From Reinekea sp. G2M2-21 (GTDB lineage: Bacteria > Pseudomonadota > Gammaproteobacteria > Pseudomonadales > Natronospirillaceae), in contig NZ_JADPQG010000007.1 of the NCBI RefSeq assembly GCF_015687175.1, forward strand, positions 124,001-188,000: a stretch of 64,000 bases of DNA, written 5' to 3'. Shown here piece by piece: positions 8,558-17,417 of this stretch. A program made the translations under genes and the position numbers. Below the pieces are notes generated by a model that saw only the letters and a list, made by a program, of their open reading frames with translations, searched no databases and was not told the origin of the DNA. Each line of letters begins with the position of its first letter. The stretch's first letter is position 1.

Positions 8558-9324
8558 TTATTTATCGAAAATCACATTCAGGGTGTTGGAAAGTTGATAC
8601 CGCAACAATGAATGTGGTTTTCGAAGATGACTCTGAATCTAATTATCCCAATTTTGCGGAAAAACACCCGCAGCTTTTCGAGGTTATACAAGATTATTGT
8701 GAGTGTGGGTATACAGTAGATGATACCAGGATAGAAATGGAATGGTTTCAAAGGTTGGTCTCTGTTTATTTATTGCTTAGAAAAATCAAACAAACGCTTT
8801 TACTAGAGTTGAACAGTGAGTCAAGTCCAACGAGCCTGTTAGATTCAGGAACAAAATTCTGCGAAGTGAATTTCTTAACTAAGGATATTCCATTGCGTCT
8901 GCCGGCTGAGCTAAGAATTGCGAAGTCCATTGGTAGAGCGAGAAAGTTTAGGAATGGTTCTACTAATCTTTCTGGTATTCCGCAATCAGTGAAGGATTCT
9001 GATTTTGTTCGAGCGATTTCACCCTATACAAAAACATTGCAAGAAGTTTGGCTTCCTTTTGGTATCGCGCGAAGTATATCTCTGAATGGATACTTACCAG
9101 ATTACTTATTCGACTGCTCGCTGGAAGTGACTGATGAAGTAGTAGTTAGGTTTAGTACGGAAGCACAATATTATTGGAATAGTGCGAATGACGCTTCGCG
9201 TCGGGCGTATTTGGCGCTTATAAAATCATATATGCCTGAAGATTTGGTGCGGTACATAAGCTTGTCTTTCGCTGATATGAACAGTACGGCACTTAATTGC
9301 ATTTTTACGAGAGGGTTAGCCTAG
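8554..9324 (+). CDS. Unknown protein between dotN and dotO
   Basis: 256 residues, soluble-looking, no signal peptide. It starts by an ATGA overlap with dotN and ends immediately before the dotO ATG at 9325, so it is co-translated within the transfer operon. In R64 the traT and traU genes are neighbours, so this is an extra component here. Residue content is ordinary, with a mixed helical C-terminal half. I do not recognise a family. Its position suggests a role in the coupling complex or with the DotO ATPase. Confidence 0.85.
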   Translation: MIIYRKSHSGCWKVDTATMNVVFEDDSESNYPNFAEKHPQLFEVIQDYCECGYTVDDTRIEMEWFQRLVSVYLLLRKIKQTLLLELNSESSPTSLLDSGTKFCEVNFLTKDIPLRLPAELRIAKSIGRARKFRNGSTNLSGIPQSVKDSDFVRAISPYTKTLQEVWLPFGIARSISLNGYLPDYLFDCSLEVTDEVVVRFSTEAQYYWNSANDASRRAYLALIKSYMPEDLVRYISLSFADMNSTALNCIFTRGLA

Positions 9325-12300
9325 ATGGGTATCGCCAGTTTCTTTGAAAACATCTTTTCAAGCAGTATTAATCCCGCGGCTAGTGACTTTGTTTCACTAC
9401 TTGCACCGGTCCGAAGCCATGTGAAATATGGTGGCGAACCGATCAGGCTGAAGCTAGACGAGGAGCATGCCTTCTTAGCGATGGATGGTAGTCTGGTATC
9501 ATTCGTTGAATGGCAAGGGATGTTTGGATGCTTGAAGGATCGACGTAAAGAGAATGCGATACATGCAATCAGTAAAGCATTAGATTTAATGCACGCTGAA
9601 AAAGGCGGTGTCCTAGAATGGACCATTGACAATCCAAGTGACGACGTAGAGCGTTTAGCAAACGGTCAGTATGAAAGGGCAAGAAATTTAGCCTTCAAAA
9701 AAGGGATTGATGTTGAAGCGTTTGTTTCTTCTGAAATTGAAACTATTGCCCCTATGCTCCGGCCAAGACGGCAAGTCATGGCAATATGGACACCTAAAAA
9801 CAGATTGAGCCGGGGCCAGCAAGAGCGATTTGAGCAAGTCTTTACACAGATTCTGGCTGAGCAATCAAAGATGATGCCTAAAAATGCCCATGAGTTGTCG
9901 AGTACGTTTATTCAGAATTCTGTTGCTCTCTCACAAGAACTTGAAATGATTCACGACACGCGCGTTGCCCAGATTATGGACGTATTTTCCGATCAAGAGG
10001 CATGCGTTAAGTTACTGAACTGGGAAGAAGCACTTAAAAATGTGAAAGAAATGGCACACCCAGGTTTGAGGGGGTCTGAGTATAAGCCTTTTCTCGCCGG
10101 TTCTAGTGTCGCACCGCGAACCTTTGACTTGAAATCAGGAAAAATTGATGTTTCCAGCATTGCACCGGTTAGTATTGGGTGGCAGATCTTTTCAGAGGAG
10201 CCTATCCCAGAGAAAGATGCGGTCTACTACGATGGTTACTGGCATGTTCCAAAAGTCATGGCACTCGGCCCCGATGTGATTAGTTCAATGGAGGATATCA
10301 TTGAAAAACTCCCACTCACACTTCCATGGCGAATGCGTGTTATTGCTGCCCCCCTATTTGTGACAGATTCGTTTAATGCCAGTATTGCGTATATGGCTGC
10401 TGCACTACCGGGCGAAACAAATAAGAAAATTCGAGATTCTGTGAAGGAACTTGAAACTCGGATGAGTGGCGATAGCTGCCAGTACTCCATACAGGTAATT
10501 TTTGATACGTGGAGTAAGAGTCTGGATCAAGCAAGAGCTAACATGTCTGACCTTCAGCAGACTTTTTTGACGCATGGTTCACCAGCACTCACGGGTAATA
10601 CTTCTGATCTTAGAGCGTTGTTCATAGCAACGTTGCCTGGCTTGAATCTGGTTCCGCCAGCGCCGAAACATTTCATGTCGACTCGTGAAGTGGCCCAGTT
10701 CTTTGGCGGTGGGTTTCCTGCAAATTTAATGAAACACGGTTCAGAGACGTTCATATCTGAGGGACAGATGATGAATGTCGGTCTCTTTCAACCGGAGCTT
10801 GAAAAATATATCGGGGCAATTATCGGCGCGTCAGGTGCAGGTAAGTCGCTACTTCTTAACAGTTCCAACCTATTTCGCATGATAACAATGGGGAAAACTC
10901 TCCCTTATATTCTGCTTCTAGACATAAACGCTTCAGGTCGCTCAGTTGCAGACTTTATTATAAAGAAATCTCTTGGTCGCTATGAGCATGAAGTAATATT
11001 CCACCGCTTTTCAGCGGATCGTCATGGGGCAGTTAATCCGCTGGATAATCGGCTAGGTCAGACAAAGCCACTACAGACAGACCTTACTAAACTAGCAAAT
11101 TTCTTGACGTTATATGTTCAAGCGTCTGCTCAAATACAAGAGCCGGTGGGTATGAGGGATATGATTATTCAGATCCTTGAACACGCTTACTATGCCAAAG
11201 CTCAACCAGAAACTGCAGAGAGATACAAACCCGGAATCGAGCCTAGGGTAGATAGCGTACTTGCACAATATCCTCAGTTTGCGGAGCTGGTAGAATCAAA
11301 GTTGTTTCTAACCTGGTTTGAGGTAGTGGATTTTTTAGGTAGTAAACATGAGTATGAAACTGCTGGTTTGGCAAATATCTACACAAGTCCATTAATCCCG
11401 GAACTCCCGTCTTTGTTTAAAGAAAACCAGCCTCTATATAAACGTTACAACACTGATGCCACTCGCCACCTAATTGAGCAGTTTGAGCGTCAGATTTCCA
11501 TCAATAAATCCCGATTCCCCTGCTTTAGTTACAGAACCAAGAAATCCTTCGATAATGCGAGGGTGGTAATGTTTGACTTAATCGATGTCGCTCCAAGTGA
11601 AGATTATGCAATGGGACGCATGTTTTATTCATTGGCGATGTATATAGGTGCGAAGAATTATGTATTGGCTAACAGAGATATTAAAGACACCGTATTAGAA
11701 TCATTCCGTCCGATCTTCCGTTCTCACTGGAGAGAGCGTATTCGCGATCTACGCGGTACACCGAAGTTAATTCAAGGTGATGAAATACACCGAACAGGAA
11801 AGCCAGAGATCATTATAGATGGAAAGACCATAAGCAATCCTACTTGGCAAATATTTGAAACTTTTGCTGCCGAATTGCGTAAGAGTTACGGTGGTATGTT
11901 GCTGGCAAGTCAAGAACCAGGACACTTTTCAAGCACTTACCTTGGTACGCACTGTTCATGTGTGTATATGGGTGGTAACTGGAAACCGGATCAAATTAAG
12001 AAGGCAGAGGACCTACTTGGACTTGATGCTGATGAAACAACCGCTTTGGTTGAATATGTGCATGGTGTTAAGCCAGGACAGGGTAGTAAATGGCTTGTTA
12101 AGGCTGAAGTCAAAGCCAAATGGCAGAGCTTTGTAGGTGAGTATCGGAAAGGACCTGATGCAATTTGGATGCTGTCCACATCAACAGAGGACTTCATGTT
12201 AGTTGAGTCACTAACAGAAAGGGTTGGTGACGATGAGTTAGCAAGGAAAATTCTACACAAACGATTCCCAAAAGGGTCTGCTAAGGACTGGATAGAGGAC

Positions 12301-12411
12301 ATGCGCGAAAAGTTAGCGAGTACGAATCAAGAATCAGATGACATATATTCTTACGCTGCTAATCAAATTTTAGATGGATATAAGCAAGGTATTGATGCGT
12401 TAATCGCTTAA
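9325..12411 (+). CDS. dotO: DotO/IcmB (TraU) VirB4-like ATPase
   Basis: 1028 residues. DotO/IcmB is the large cytoplasmic ATPase of type IVB systems, related to VirB4, that powers assembly and transfer with DotB. The Walker A motif GASGAGKS is at residues 501-508 and a Walker B-like strand VVMFDL lies near residue 750. The N-terminal half (1-480) is the substrate- or membrane-binding region typical of the family. A late motif block (SYGGMLLASQEP, about 852-863) resembles the sensor region of VirB4 ATPases. Length matches the family (about 1000). Last gene of transfer operon 1, followed by a hairpin facing the convergent recombinase gene. Confidence 0.95.
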   Translation: MGIASFFENIFSSSINPAASDFVSLLAPVRSHVKYGGEPIRLKLDEEHAFLAMDGSLVSFVEWQGMFGCLKDRRKENAIHAISKALDLMHAEKGGVLEWTIDNPSDDVERLANGQYERARNLAFKKGIDVEAFVSSEIETIAPMLRPRRQVMAIWTPKNRLSRGQQERFEQVFTQILAEQSKMMPKNAHELSSTFIQNSVALSQELEMIHDTRVAQIMDVFSDQEACVKLLNWEEALKNVKEMAHPGLRGSEYKPFLAGSSVAPRTFDLKSGKIDVSSIAPVSIGWQIFSEEPIPEKDAVYYDGYWHVPKVMALGPDVISSMEDIIEKLPLTLPWRMRVIAAPLFVTDSFNASIAYMAAALPGETNKKIRDSVKELETRMSGDSCQYSIQVIFDTWSKSLDQARANMSDLQQTFLTHGSPALTGNTSDLRALFIATLPGLNLVPPAPKHFMSTREVAQFFGGGFPANLMKHGSETFISEGQMMNVGLFQPELEKYIGAIIGASGAGKSLLLNSSNLFRMITMGKTLPYILLLDINASGRSVADFIIKKSLGRYEHEVIFHRFSADRHGAVNPLDNRLGQTKPLQTDLTKLANFLTLYVQASAQIQEPVGMRDMIIQILEHAYYAKAQPETAERYKPGIEPRVDSVLAQYPQFAELVESKLFLTWFEVVDFLGSKHEYETAGLANIYTSPLIPELPSLFKENQPLYKRYNTDATRHLIEQFERQISINKSRFPCFSYRTKKSFDNARVVMFDLIDVAPSEDYAMGRMFYSLAMYIGAKNYVLANRDIKDTVLESFRPIFRSHWRERIRDLRGTPKLIQGDEIHRTGKPEIIIDGKTISNPTWQIFETFAAELRKSYGGMLLASQEPGHFSSTYLGTHCSCVYMGGNWKPDQIKKAEDLLGLDADETTALVEYVHGVKPGQGSKWLVKAEVKAKWQSFVGEYRKGPDAIWMLSTSTEDFMLVESLTERVGDDELARKILHKRFPKGSAKDWIEDMREKLASTNQESDDIYSYAANQILDGYKQGIDALIA

Positions 12412-12431
12412 AGTCAAGGGTTGGATATGGA

Positions 12432-12462
12432 TTGCGCACGCGACCCAATTTATCGTGCGCAA
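12432..12462. terminator. Hairpin between convergent genes
   Basis: Perfect 9-bp stem TTGCGCACG / CGTGCGCAA with a 13-base loop, between the ends of dotO (+) and the recombinase gene (-). Only a weak T run follows on either side, so termination in both directions is plausible rather than certain. Confidence 0.6.
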
Positions 12463-12463
12463 A

Positions 12464-13564
12464 CTACTTTATATTATCTATTGCTTTCGCTATAAATAGT
12501 GCTTTGCCTCTGAGCTGCTCTATAGAATGAACTACCTCCACTTCTTCCTCATCGGCGCGCACATTACCATACCCTCTTTGTGTCTTTGGATTATTATGTC
12601 CCATCAATAGAGCAATGAGGAATTCAGATTCTTCTTTGTTTATCTCAATCTTTTCAAAGGCGTTTCGGTGACGAGCAGCGAACTCATGGCGGGCGCTGTA
12701 CAAAGTAATTTTTGGGTATGATTTGTGAATTAGCCGATCTTTTTTGGCCATCGCATTTAATCGAGACAGGGCTCTTCCAAATTGAGCGGTCCGTTCTTTC
12801 CACTTCAATTGAGCAATTTCCTCGGCACCCTCGACAGCTACTTTACCTTGTACGGCTGATAATATTTGTTGCTTAAAATCTTGGGCATATTTCAGGCACG
12901 CTTTTAACACATGAAGTTCGCCATCAGCCAATTCATTATATAGCGGGACGGGTACATTTCTGAACGGCAGTTTTCCTGCTATGGCGGCCTGATCTTCCGG
13001 TCCCGGCTTCATCGTTTTTGTCCTTAGAGTCAGTCTTATACCCTCGATTGATGTTTCTTGATGCTGGACAATTTCTGCGTTCAACCATTCAGCGGGGCGA
13101 AAGCCGGTTAATCTAGTTGCTGCCAAAAAGGCCAGTGCCCAGTCCTTATTTTTTTGCATTGACTTATCTGCTACCTCTTGCAATGCGGATAGGTCCTGTT
13201 CTGTACATCGTTTTCGGCGCATCGCTGATGTTCTGAGTCCTATTACACCTATATTCTCAGACTTTGGAATAGCATTCACTTCCCTCATTAGTTTGATGGC
13301 TTCATCTGCTCCAGGGTCAGTAGGCCAAATAAATCTGATACCTTCTTCTATTGAGCGCCTGTAAGTTGTGAATGTTCGAGGACTTATTGCAGCTCTTTTA
13401 ATATTGATAAACCATTTGGCTAGCTCAAGTGGGGTCGTCAACGCATAGTTAATGGGCTCACAGGATCGGTGTTTCCTTAATCCTTTTTCCGTCAGAAGCG
13501 CTTTAACACGACCCTCGAATATTCGCTTATATTCCGGATTGAATGAGCTATTGGATTTATTCAT
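12464..13564 (-). CDS. Tyrosine recombinase (phage-type integrase)
   Basis: 366 residues. Site-specific recombinase of the lambda-integrase class. The catalytic arginine I is in TGFRPAEWL (about residues 152-160), the box II motif reads YSARHEFAARH (Tyr in place of the usual first His, a common variant), the box II partner is GHNNPKT, and the nucleophile Tyr is in QRGYGN, near residue 331. The N-terminal 100 residues are a likely SAM-like core-binding domain. The gene sits between the two large transfer operons, convergent to dotO and divergent from dotD. It may integrate the element or resolve multimers; no att site could be recognised. Confidence 0.85.
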   Translation of the reverse strand: MNKSNSSFNPEYKRIFEGRVKALLTEKGLRKHRSCEPINYALTTPLELAKWFINIKRAAISPRTFTTYRRSIEEGIRFIWPTDPGADEAIKLMREVNAIPKSENIGVIGLRTSAMRRKRCTEQDLSALQEVADKSMQKNKDWALAFLAATRLTGFRPAEWLNAEIVQHQETSIEGIRLTLRTKTMKPGPEDQAAIAGKLPFRNVPVPLYNELADGELHVLKACLKYAQDFKQQILSAVQGKVAVEGAEEIAQLKWKERTAQFGRALSRLNAMAKKDRLIHKSYPKITLYSARHEFAARHRNAFEKIEINKEESEFLIALLMGHNNPKTQRGYGNVRADEEEVEVVHSIEQLRGKALFIAKAIDNIK

Positions 13565-13574
13565 GTCTTTGCCC

Positions 13575-13618
13575 TTGCAGTATCATGCACATTGCAATAA
13601 TATTTGATCCATATTATG
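13575..13618. promoter_or_regulatory. Overlapping divergent promoters of dotD and the recombinase
   Basis: Plus direction: TTGCAG (13575-13580), 17 bases, TAATAT (13598-13603), predicted start near 13610. Minus direction: CATAAT (13618-13613) as extended -10, start near 13606. The two -10 boxes form a perfect dyad, ATAATAT and ATATTAT with a 7-base spacer, so polymerase cannot occupy both at once. A partial operator-like copy (TTGCAGTATCATG) lies at 13575-13587. Confidence 0.55.
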
Positions 13619-13619
13619 A

Positions 13620-13632
13620 CATGACCTTGCAC
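13620..13632 (-). promoter_or_regulatory. 13-bp operator copy D
   Basis: GTGCAAGGTCATG on the minus strand (one variant base), followed by T and CATAAT, forming an extended -10 for the recombinase gene. On the plus strand it lies between the predicted dotD start point and its ATG at 13637. Confidence 0.7.
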
Positions 13633-13636
13633 TTTT

Positions 13637-14191
13637 ATGAAAGCTCACTTAATATTTTCGTTGTTCTCAGTTTTATCGCTTGCATCGTGCTCAAGTTTTC
13701 CTTTGATGCAGAATCAAGACGAGGACTCTGTCATCCTGACTGGACTAGAGCAGGAGCGGCTTGCGCTAACGCGAGAAATGCGCGATGAGATGATTTCCTT
13801 AGTGCAATCCATAGAGTATTCGAATCGTGTATTGAGTGAGGTTAAGAATGCTCAGACAGCCATTGATCTAACTCCAGAAGAGATGGCTCAACTTGAATGG
13901 AATGCGAGTGAAGTTCCAGAGGGTATGGGGGTGCCTATGTCCCTAGATCAAGTTGGTCATCCAGAGCCAATTATTGAACTCATCGCACAGCTAACGGGCT
14001 ATATCTATCGTCCAATCGGATCTCCAAGCCCACTCGTACCGCCTGTTCGTGTAGAAGGACATTCGACAGCGCACCAATTTTTAAGAAGCGTAGGGGTGCA
14101 ATTAGGGAATGGTGTTGTTATTTCGGTTAAGCCAAATGTCCGTACGATTGAAGTTAACTGGGGAGCGGGACGACAAGGAGCGGCTAAGTGA
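13637..14191 (+). CDS. dotD: DotD (TraH) outer-membrane lipoprotein
   Basis: 184 residues with a lipoprotein signal ending in LASC (lipidated Cys 18). DotD is a small lipoprotein of the Dot/Icm outer-membrane core whose C-terminal part has a secretin N-domain-like fold; here the C-terminal half (about 110-180, ending in VISVKPNVRTIEVNW) fits that. First gene of transfer operon 2. No clear ribosome site precedes the ATG, and operator copy D ends 4 bases before it. Overlaps dotC by 4 bases. The order dotD-dotC-dotB equals traH-traI-traJ. Confidence 0.85.
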   Translation: MKAHLIFSLFSVLSLASCSSFPLMQNQDEDSVILTGLEQERLALTREMRDEMISLVQSIEYSNRVLSEVKNAQTAIDLTPEEMAQLEWNASEVPEGMGVPMSLDQVGHPEPIIELIAQLTGYIYRPIGSPSPLVPPVRVEGHSTAHQFLRSVGVQLGNGVVISVKPNVRTIEVNWGAGRQGAAK

Positions 14192-15249
14192 AGAATCCTA
14201 TCCGCCCGATCTTCATGATCGCCGGCATATTGGTATTGGTAGGCTGTGCATCGAAGCCGTTTAGCTATACGACGACGGCAAATGAAATTCAGTGGTCTGC
14301 TGTCGGTGCTGGACAGCCAGAATTACTAAGTAACAGAGCAATGTGTACGATCATAAGTGAAGAGGCGTGCTCTCAGTTGTTCAATGATACTTTGTTTCGA
14401 GGAGTCAAAGCGCGCTCTCTAAGTAGAAGCGACATTATTATGCTTCAGAACTTCACTTCTATCGATGTCAGGGATATTGAAGAAATGACTGACCGGATGG
14501 CCGATGAAGAAACAATGAAAGCGCTGGGAACATCAGGCTTCAATCTCGGCAGGAAACTGGGTACAGCAGTCGAACAAGCAAGACGTCAGCAGGTCTTAAG
14601 CGACTTTTACGACATTTTTGATCGGAGTTTTCGTTTTGATTTGACTATGGTCGAGTCACCTGAGGGTAGAATAATTATACCGCCGGTCATTGACAGAGTA
14701 GATGATACGTCAAGGCTCAGTGATGACGGAAGACGTATTCGCATCATTGATATCGTATATACCATTCGTAAAAACGCAAAATTTGCCATCGTACCGCCCT
14801 CGTGGAGAGATTACTTGATGGCACCGATTGAATACCCAAATGAATACGATCTTATCAACGCTGTACTTCCAGAAACCAAAGCAGAACTTTCCTATTGGCG
14901 CGACAAGGTAGTAGAGGGGTATTTAGTCGGCAATGATCTAGCAAAAGCTGCGTACGAGCGACGCTTTGCTCGGTTGAAAGAAGACTACGTCGGAATGCAA
15001 CGCTATCACCTGTTACGAGCCTTTAACATGGTGAGTGAGCCAGTTATTACGAGTGATTTATATGTTGCCACAGGTTCGCGTGATGGTACGACACTTAATC
15101 TTGACGATGCGAATTTAAGTATTGCGGTTGAGCCTAACATGATCCCTCAGGCGATGTTGCATCGTGCAATTCCGAGAATACGTGAGTTCGAACATTTTGG
15201 GTTAGACGAGAACTTGCTGCCAAATATCGATGGAGGAGTGGATGAGTAA
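14188..15249 (+). CDS. dotC: DotC (TraI) outer-membrane lipoprotein
   Basis: 353 residues with a lipoprotein signal ending LVGC (lipidated Cys 20). DotC assembles with DotD and targets DotH to the outer membrane. The family signature region is visible: a stretch rich in Gly and Arg (SGFNLGRKLG at about 112-121), then FDLTMVESPEGRIIIPPVI and later SWRDYL. Overlaps both neighbours, so it is co-translated with dotD and dotB. Confidence 0.9.
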   Translation: MKNPIRPIFMIAGILVLVGCASKPFSYTTTANEIQWSAVGAGQPELLSNRAMCTIISEEACSQLFNDTLFRGVKARSLSRSDIIMLQNFTSIDVRDIEEMTDRMADEETMKALGTSGFNLGRKLGTAVEQARRQQVLSDFYDIFDRSFRFDLTMVESPEGRIIIPPVIDRVDDTSRLSDDGRRIRIIDIVYTIRKNAKFAIVPPSWRDYLMAPIEYPNEYDLINAVLPETKAELSYWRDKVVEGYLVGNDLAKAAYERRFARLKEDYVGMQRYHLLRAFNMVSEPVITSDLYVATGSRDGTTLNLDDANLSIAVEPNMIPQAMLHRAIPRIREFEHFGLDENLLPNIDGGVDE

Positions 15250-16438
15250 GCTACGATCTGTCATTAGCCATGAGGCCTGGCAAAACATTCAGTCGGACAT
15301 TCCAAACCAGATCATAGATCGAGAAAGCTTTGATCGCATGGTAGGGCTCTTTGACTCACTTGGCGCTTGGGATGACATTCAAATTCATGAAGGGTATCCC
15401 ATGATTCTGAAGGCAAGTAAACGACAGCTGTTCTCTACGCGATCCATAACTCGCAGAGAAGTTGAGGAAATTTGCCGATTGCTGAATCAGAATGAAGAGG
15501 GTGTCTATTCAGATGTTCTAAATGGACAACAATTTGACCCGGGCTATTCAACGCTTAGTGCAGATCGTCGGTTTGAAAGTAGGTTTCGTATTCACATTGG
15601 AGCGGCAGACTCTGGCGAAGGGCGTCAAGGTGCCCGCCTGACAATCCGATCAATTAAGCAAGAGTCTCCGACTATTTCTGATGTTGGATTGACCCCAGAA
15701 CAGGTTCTGCGACTTTTTCCGTTGACAGGAGGTGTTTTAGTTGGTGGTGAAACTGGATCTGGTAAAAACACTACGTTGGCAGCAGCTATTCATCACATCA
15801 TTGCAAACAGTGGTTTCATCAATGATCGAGTGATTCTTGAAGGCGCGAGCCCAATTGAATACAGCTACCGACCGCTGCTATTACAGCATACGAATCGTAA
15901 TGTTCATGTAATTCAAGAGCAGCACAAGCGCGACTTCGCTAAATGGTCGGATTTCATTGAAGGGGCACTTCGTTCCAATCCCGACACAATAATAATTTCT
16001 GAGTTACGTGATTACGAAACTATTGACCAAGCACTTTTGGCAGCTGGCAGTGGCCACCATCTTATAGGGACCGTTCACACCAAAACCCCAGTAGGTGCGT
16101 TTAACCGCTTGCTAAAAGTTTATCCTGAAAGCCAGAAAAATCGTGTGCTTGGTGAGATGTCTGAGAACATTAAAGTAATGATGAATCAACGATTGGTAGA
16201 CGCGGTTGGTGGTGGTGTAAGAGCGATTCGGGCATGGCTGGAAATAACTGCAGATGTGAAGCGGGATTTAATAAAGTGCACGCCTGCGGAGGTCGCCCGT
16301 GTGCTTAATGATCACTACATTTCACAAGGTGAGACTTTTTCTGATGATGCAAAGCGCCTATTGTCTTTGGGTGAAATTACTGAAGATACGGCGAACAAAA
16401 TGATACGCGATGAGCAACTGTTTATGGAGACTGAATAA
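15242..16438 (+). CDS. dotB: DotB (TraJ) secretion ATPase with variant Walker A
   Basis: 398 residues from the ATG at 15242, which follows a strong GGAGG site and overlaps the dotC stop by 8 bases. DotB is a hexameric cytoplasmic ATPase of the VirB11/PilT type. Seen: a Walker A at residues 169-176 reading GETGSGKN, where the usual Ser/Thr after Lys is Asn (followed by two Thr); an Asp-box and Walker B region (PDTIIISELRD); and the His box (GTVHTKTP). Length fits the family. The Asn is unusual because that position normally binds the Mg ion. It may be a true variant or a sequencing error. Confidence 0.9.
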   Translation: MSKLRSVISHEAWQNIQSDIPNQIIDRESFDRMVGLFDSLGAWDDIQIHEGYPMILKASKRQLFSTRSITRREVEEICRLLNQNEEGVYSDVLNGQQFDPGYSTLSADRRFESRFRIHIGAADSGEGRQGARLTIRSIKQESPTISDVGLTPEQVLRLFPLTGGVLVGGETGSGKNTTLAAAIHHIIANSGFINDRVILEGASPIEYSYRPLLLQHTNRNVHVIQEQHKRDFAKWSDFIEGALRSNPDTIIISELRDYETIDQALLAAGSGHHLIGTVHTKTPVGAFNRLLKVYPESQKNRVLGEMSENIKVMMNQRLVDAVGGGVRAIRAWLEITADVKRDLIKCTPAEVARVLNDHYISQGETFSDDAKRLLSLGEITEDTANKMIRDEQLFMETE

Positions 16439-17416
16439 ATGTCAAATGAAATTCGAAACTCATTGCTTTATGCAAACGTACTTTCAAAAGTTTATGGCAT
16501 GTACGTGATTGTCATTGCGCCTGCACTTTTGGGACTGGTTGTGTCCTTTGCCTTGCTTCGACCATTAGTGCCACTTCTAATATTGGCTATTACTGTGGAA
16601 GTTGTCAGGGCGATGACACGTAAAAGTTACACTGATTGGTGGTCGATCATGCTATTTAAACTATTTAAAGATTCATATACATCATATCCTACGAAGTACA
16701 AACCCCGTGTTACAGATCTCTTGCCGATGGTGTTGGCCACCTTCGTTCTGTATACCGCATTGTCGGAGCAGGCTATGGCTGACTATCGTTTGATCGACTC
16801 GGGCTCTTATGATCGCGCTATCTTGGAGGGCTCACTCGGTACAGCGTCTAATGATCTTGTAGCAGGTTCCTGTGATCAGTGCCCTCTGAATATGGCGCTC
16901 GATATGATACTTCCAGATGATCTCTTGGTCAGTTGGGCTGAGAATGTGAAGAAGGATCAAACAATTCGATTTTCTGGTCCTAAGCAGTGGGCTTACATTC
17001 TTAAAGACATTGCTCTGGAGCATGACCTTATCTTCATCTTAAGAGTGCGCGATTCAATGGGCCGAAATTCCTTGAGTGTGAGTCGAGCACCTGTCAATGC
17101 TGGAGCATTGATCTACGAAACACCTCGACAGCCTGAAATCTTAACGGCTAAAACGAAACGCTGGACTTTGACCCCTGGTCAGAGGTTGCCAGTAGCGCTG
17201 CGCGCATGGGCGCAAACTGAAGGGAAAAAAATTGCTTGGGAATTGGAACGTGAACCTGTTATCGAGTATGAGGCGGTTTTTCAGGGCAATCTCTTAGACG
17301 CTATGGAGCAGGTGATTGCAGCCTACCAGGCACAGGGTTTAATGAGGGAAGCCATTATACAGCCATCGTCAAACGGAGTATTTGTGTTCAAGTCTTCGAA
17401 AAAGGGAGAATTTTAA
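16439..17416 (+). CDS. Fusion: TraK/IcmT-like N-terminus with PilL/TcpQ C-terminus
   Basis: 325 residues. Residues 1-88 hold two close membrane helices (about 20-40 and 42-58) and a basic end, the layout of the small protein IcmT/TraK, which follows traJ in R64. Residues 90-113 then look like a second, internal signal peptide ending EQAMA. After it comes a periplasmic part whose last 90 residues (WTLTPGQRLPVALRAWA onward, ending with a GVFVF strand) match the TcpQ/PilL C-terminal domain that partners the pilus secretin. The gene sits between dotB and pilN, exactly where a traK gene and a pilL gene would meet. The fusion call is inference from layout and order. Confidence 0.75.
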   Translation: MSNEIRNSLLYANVLSKVYGMYVIVIAPALLGLVVSFALLRPLVPLLILAITVEVVRAMTRKSYTDWWSIMLFKLFKDSYTSYPTKYKPRVTDLLPMVLATFVLYTALSEQAMADYRLIDSGSYDRAILEGSLGTASNDLVAGSCDQCPLNMALDMILPDDLLVSWAENVKKDQTIRFSGPKQWAYILKDIALEHDLIFILRVRDSMGRNSLSVSRAPVNAGALIYETPRQPEILTAKTKRWTLTPGQRLPVALRAWAQTEGKKIAWELEREPVIEYEAVFQGNLLDAMEQVIAAYQAQGLMREAIIQPSSNGVFVFKSSKKGEF

Positions 17417-17417
17417 A

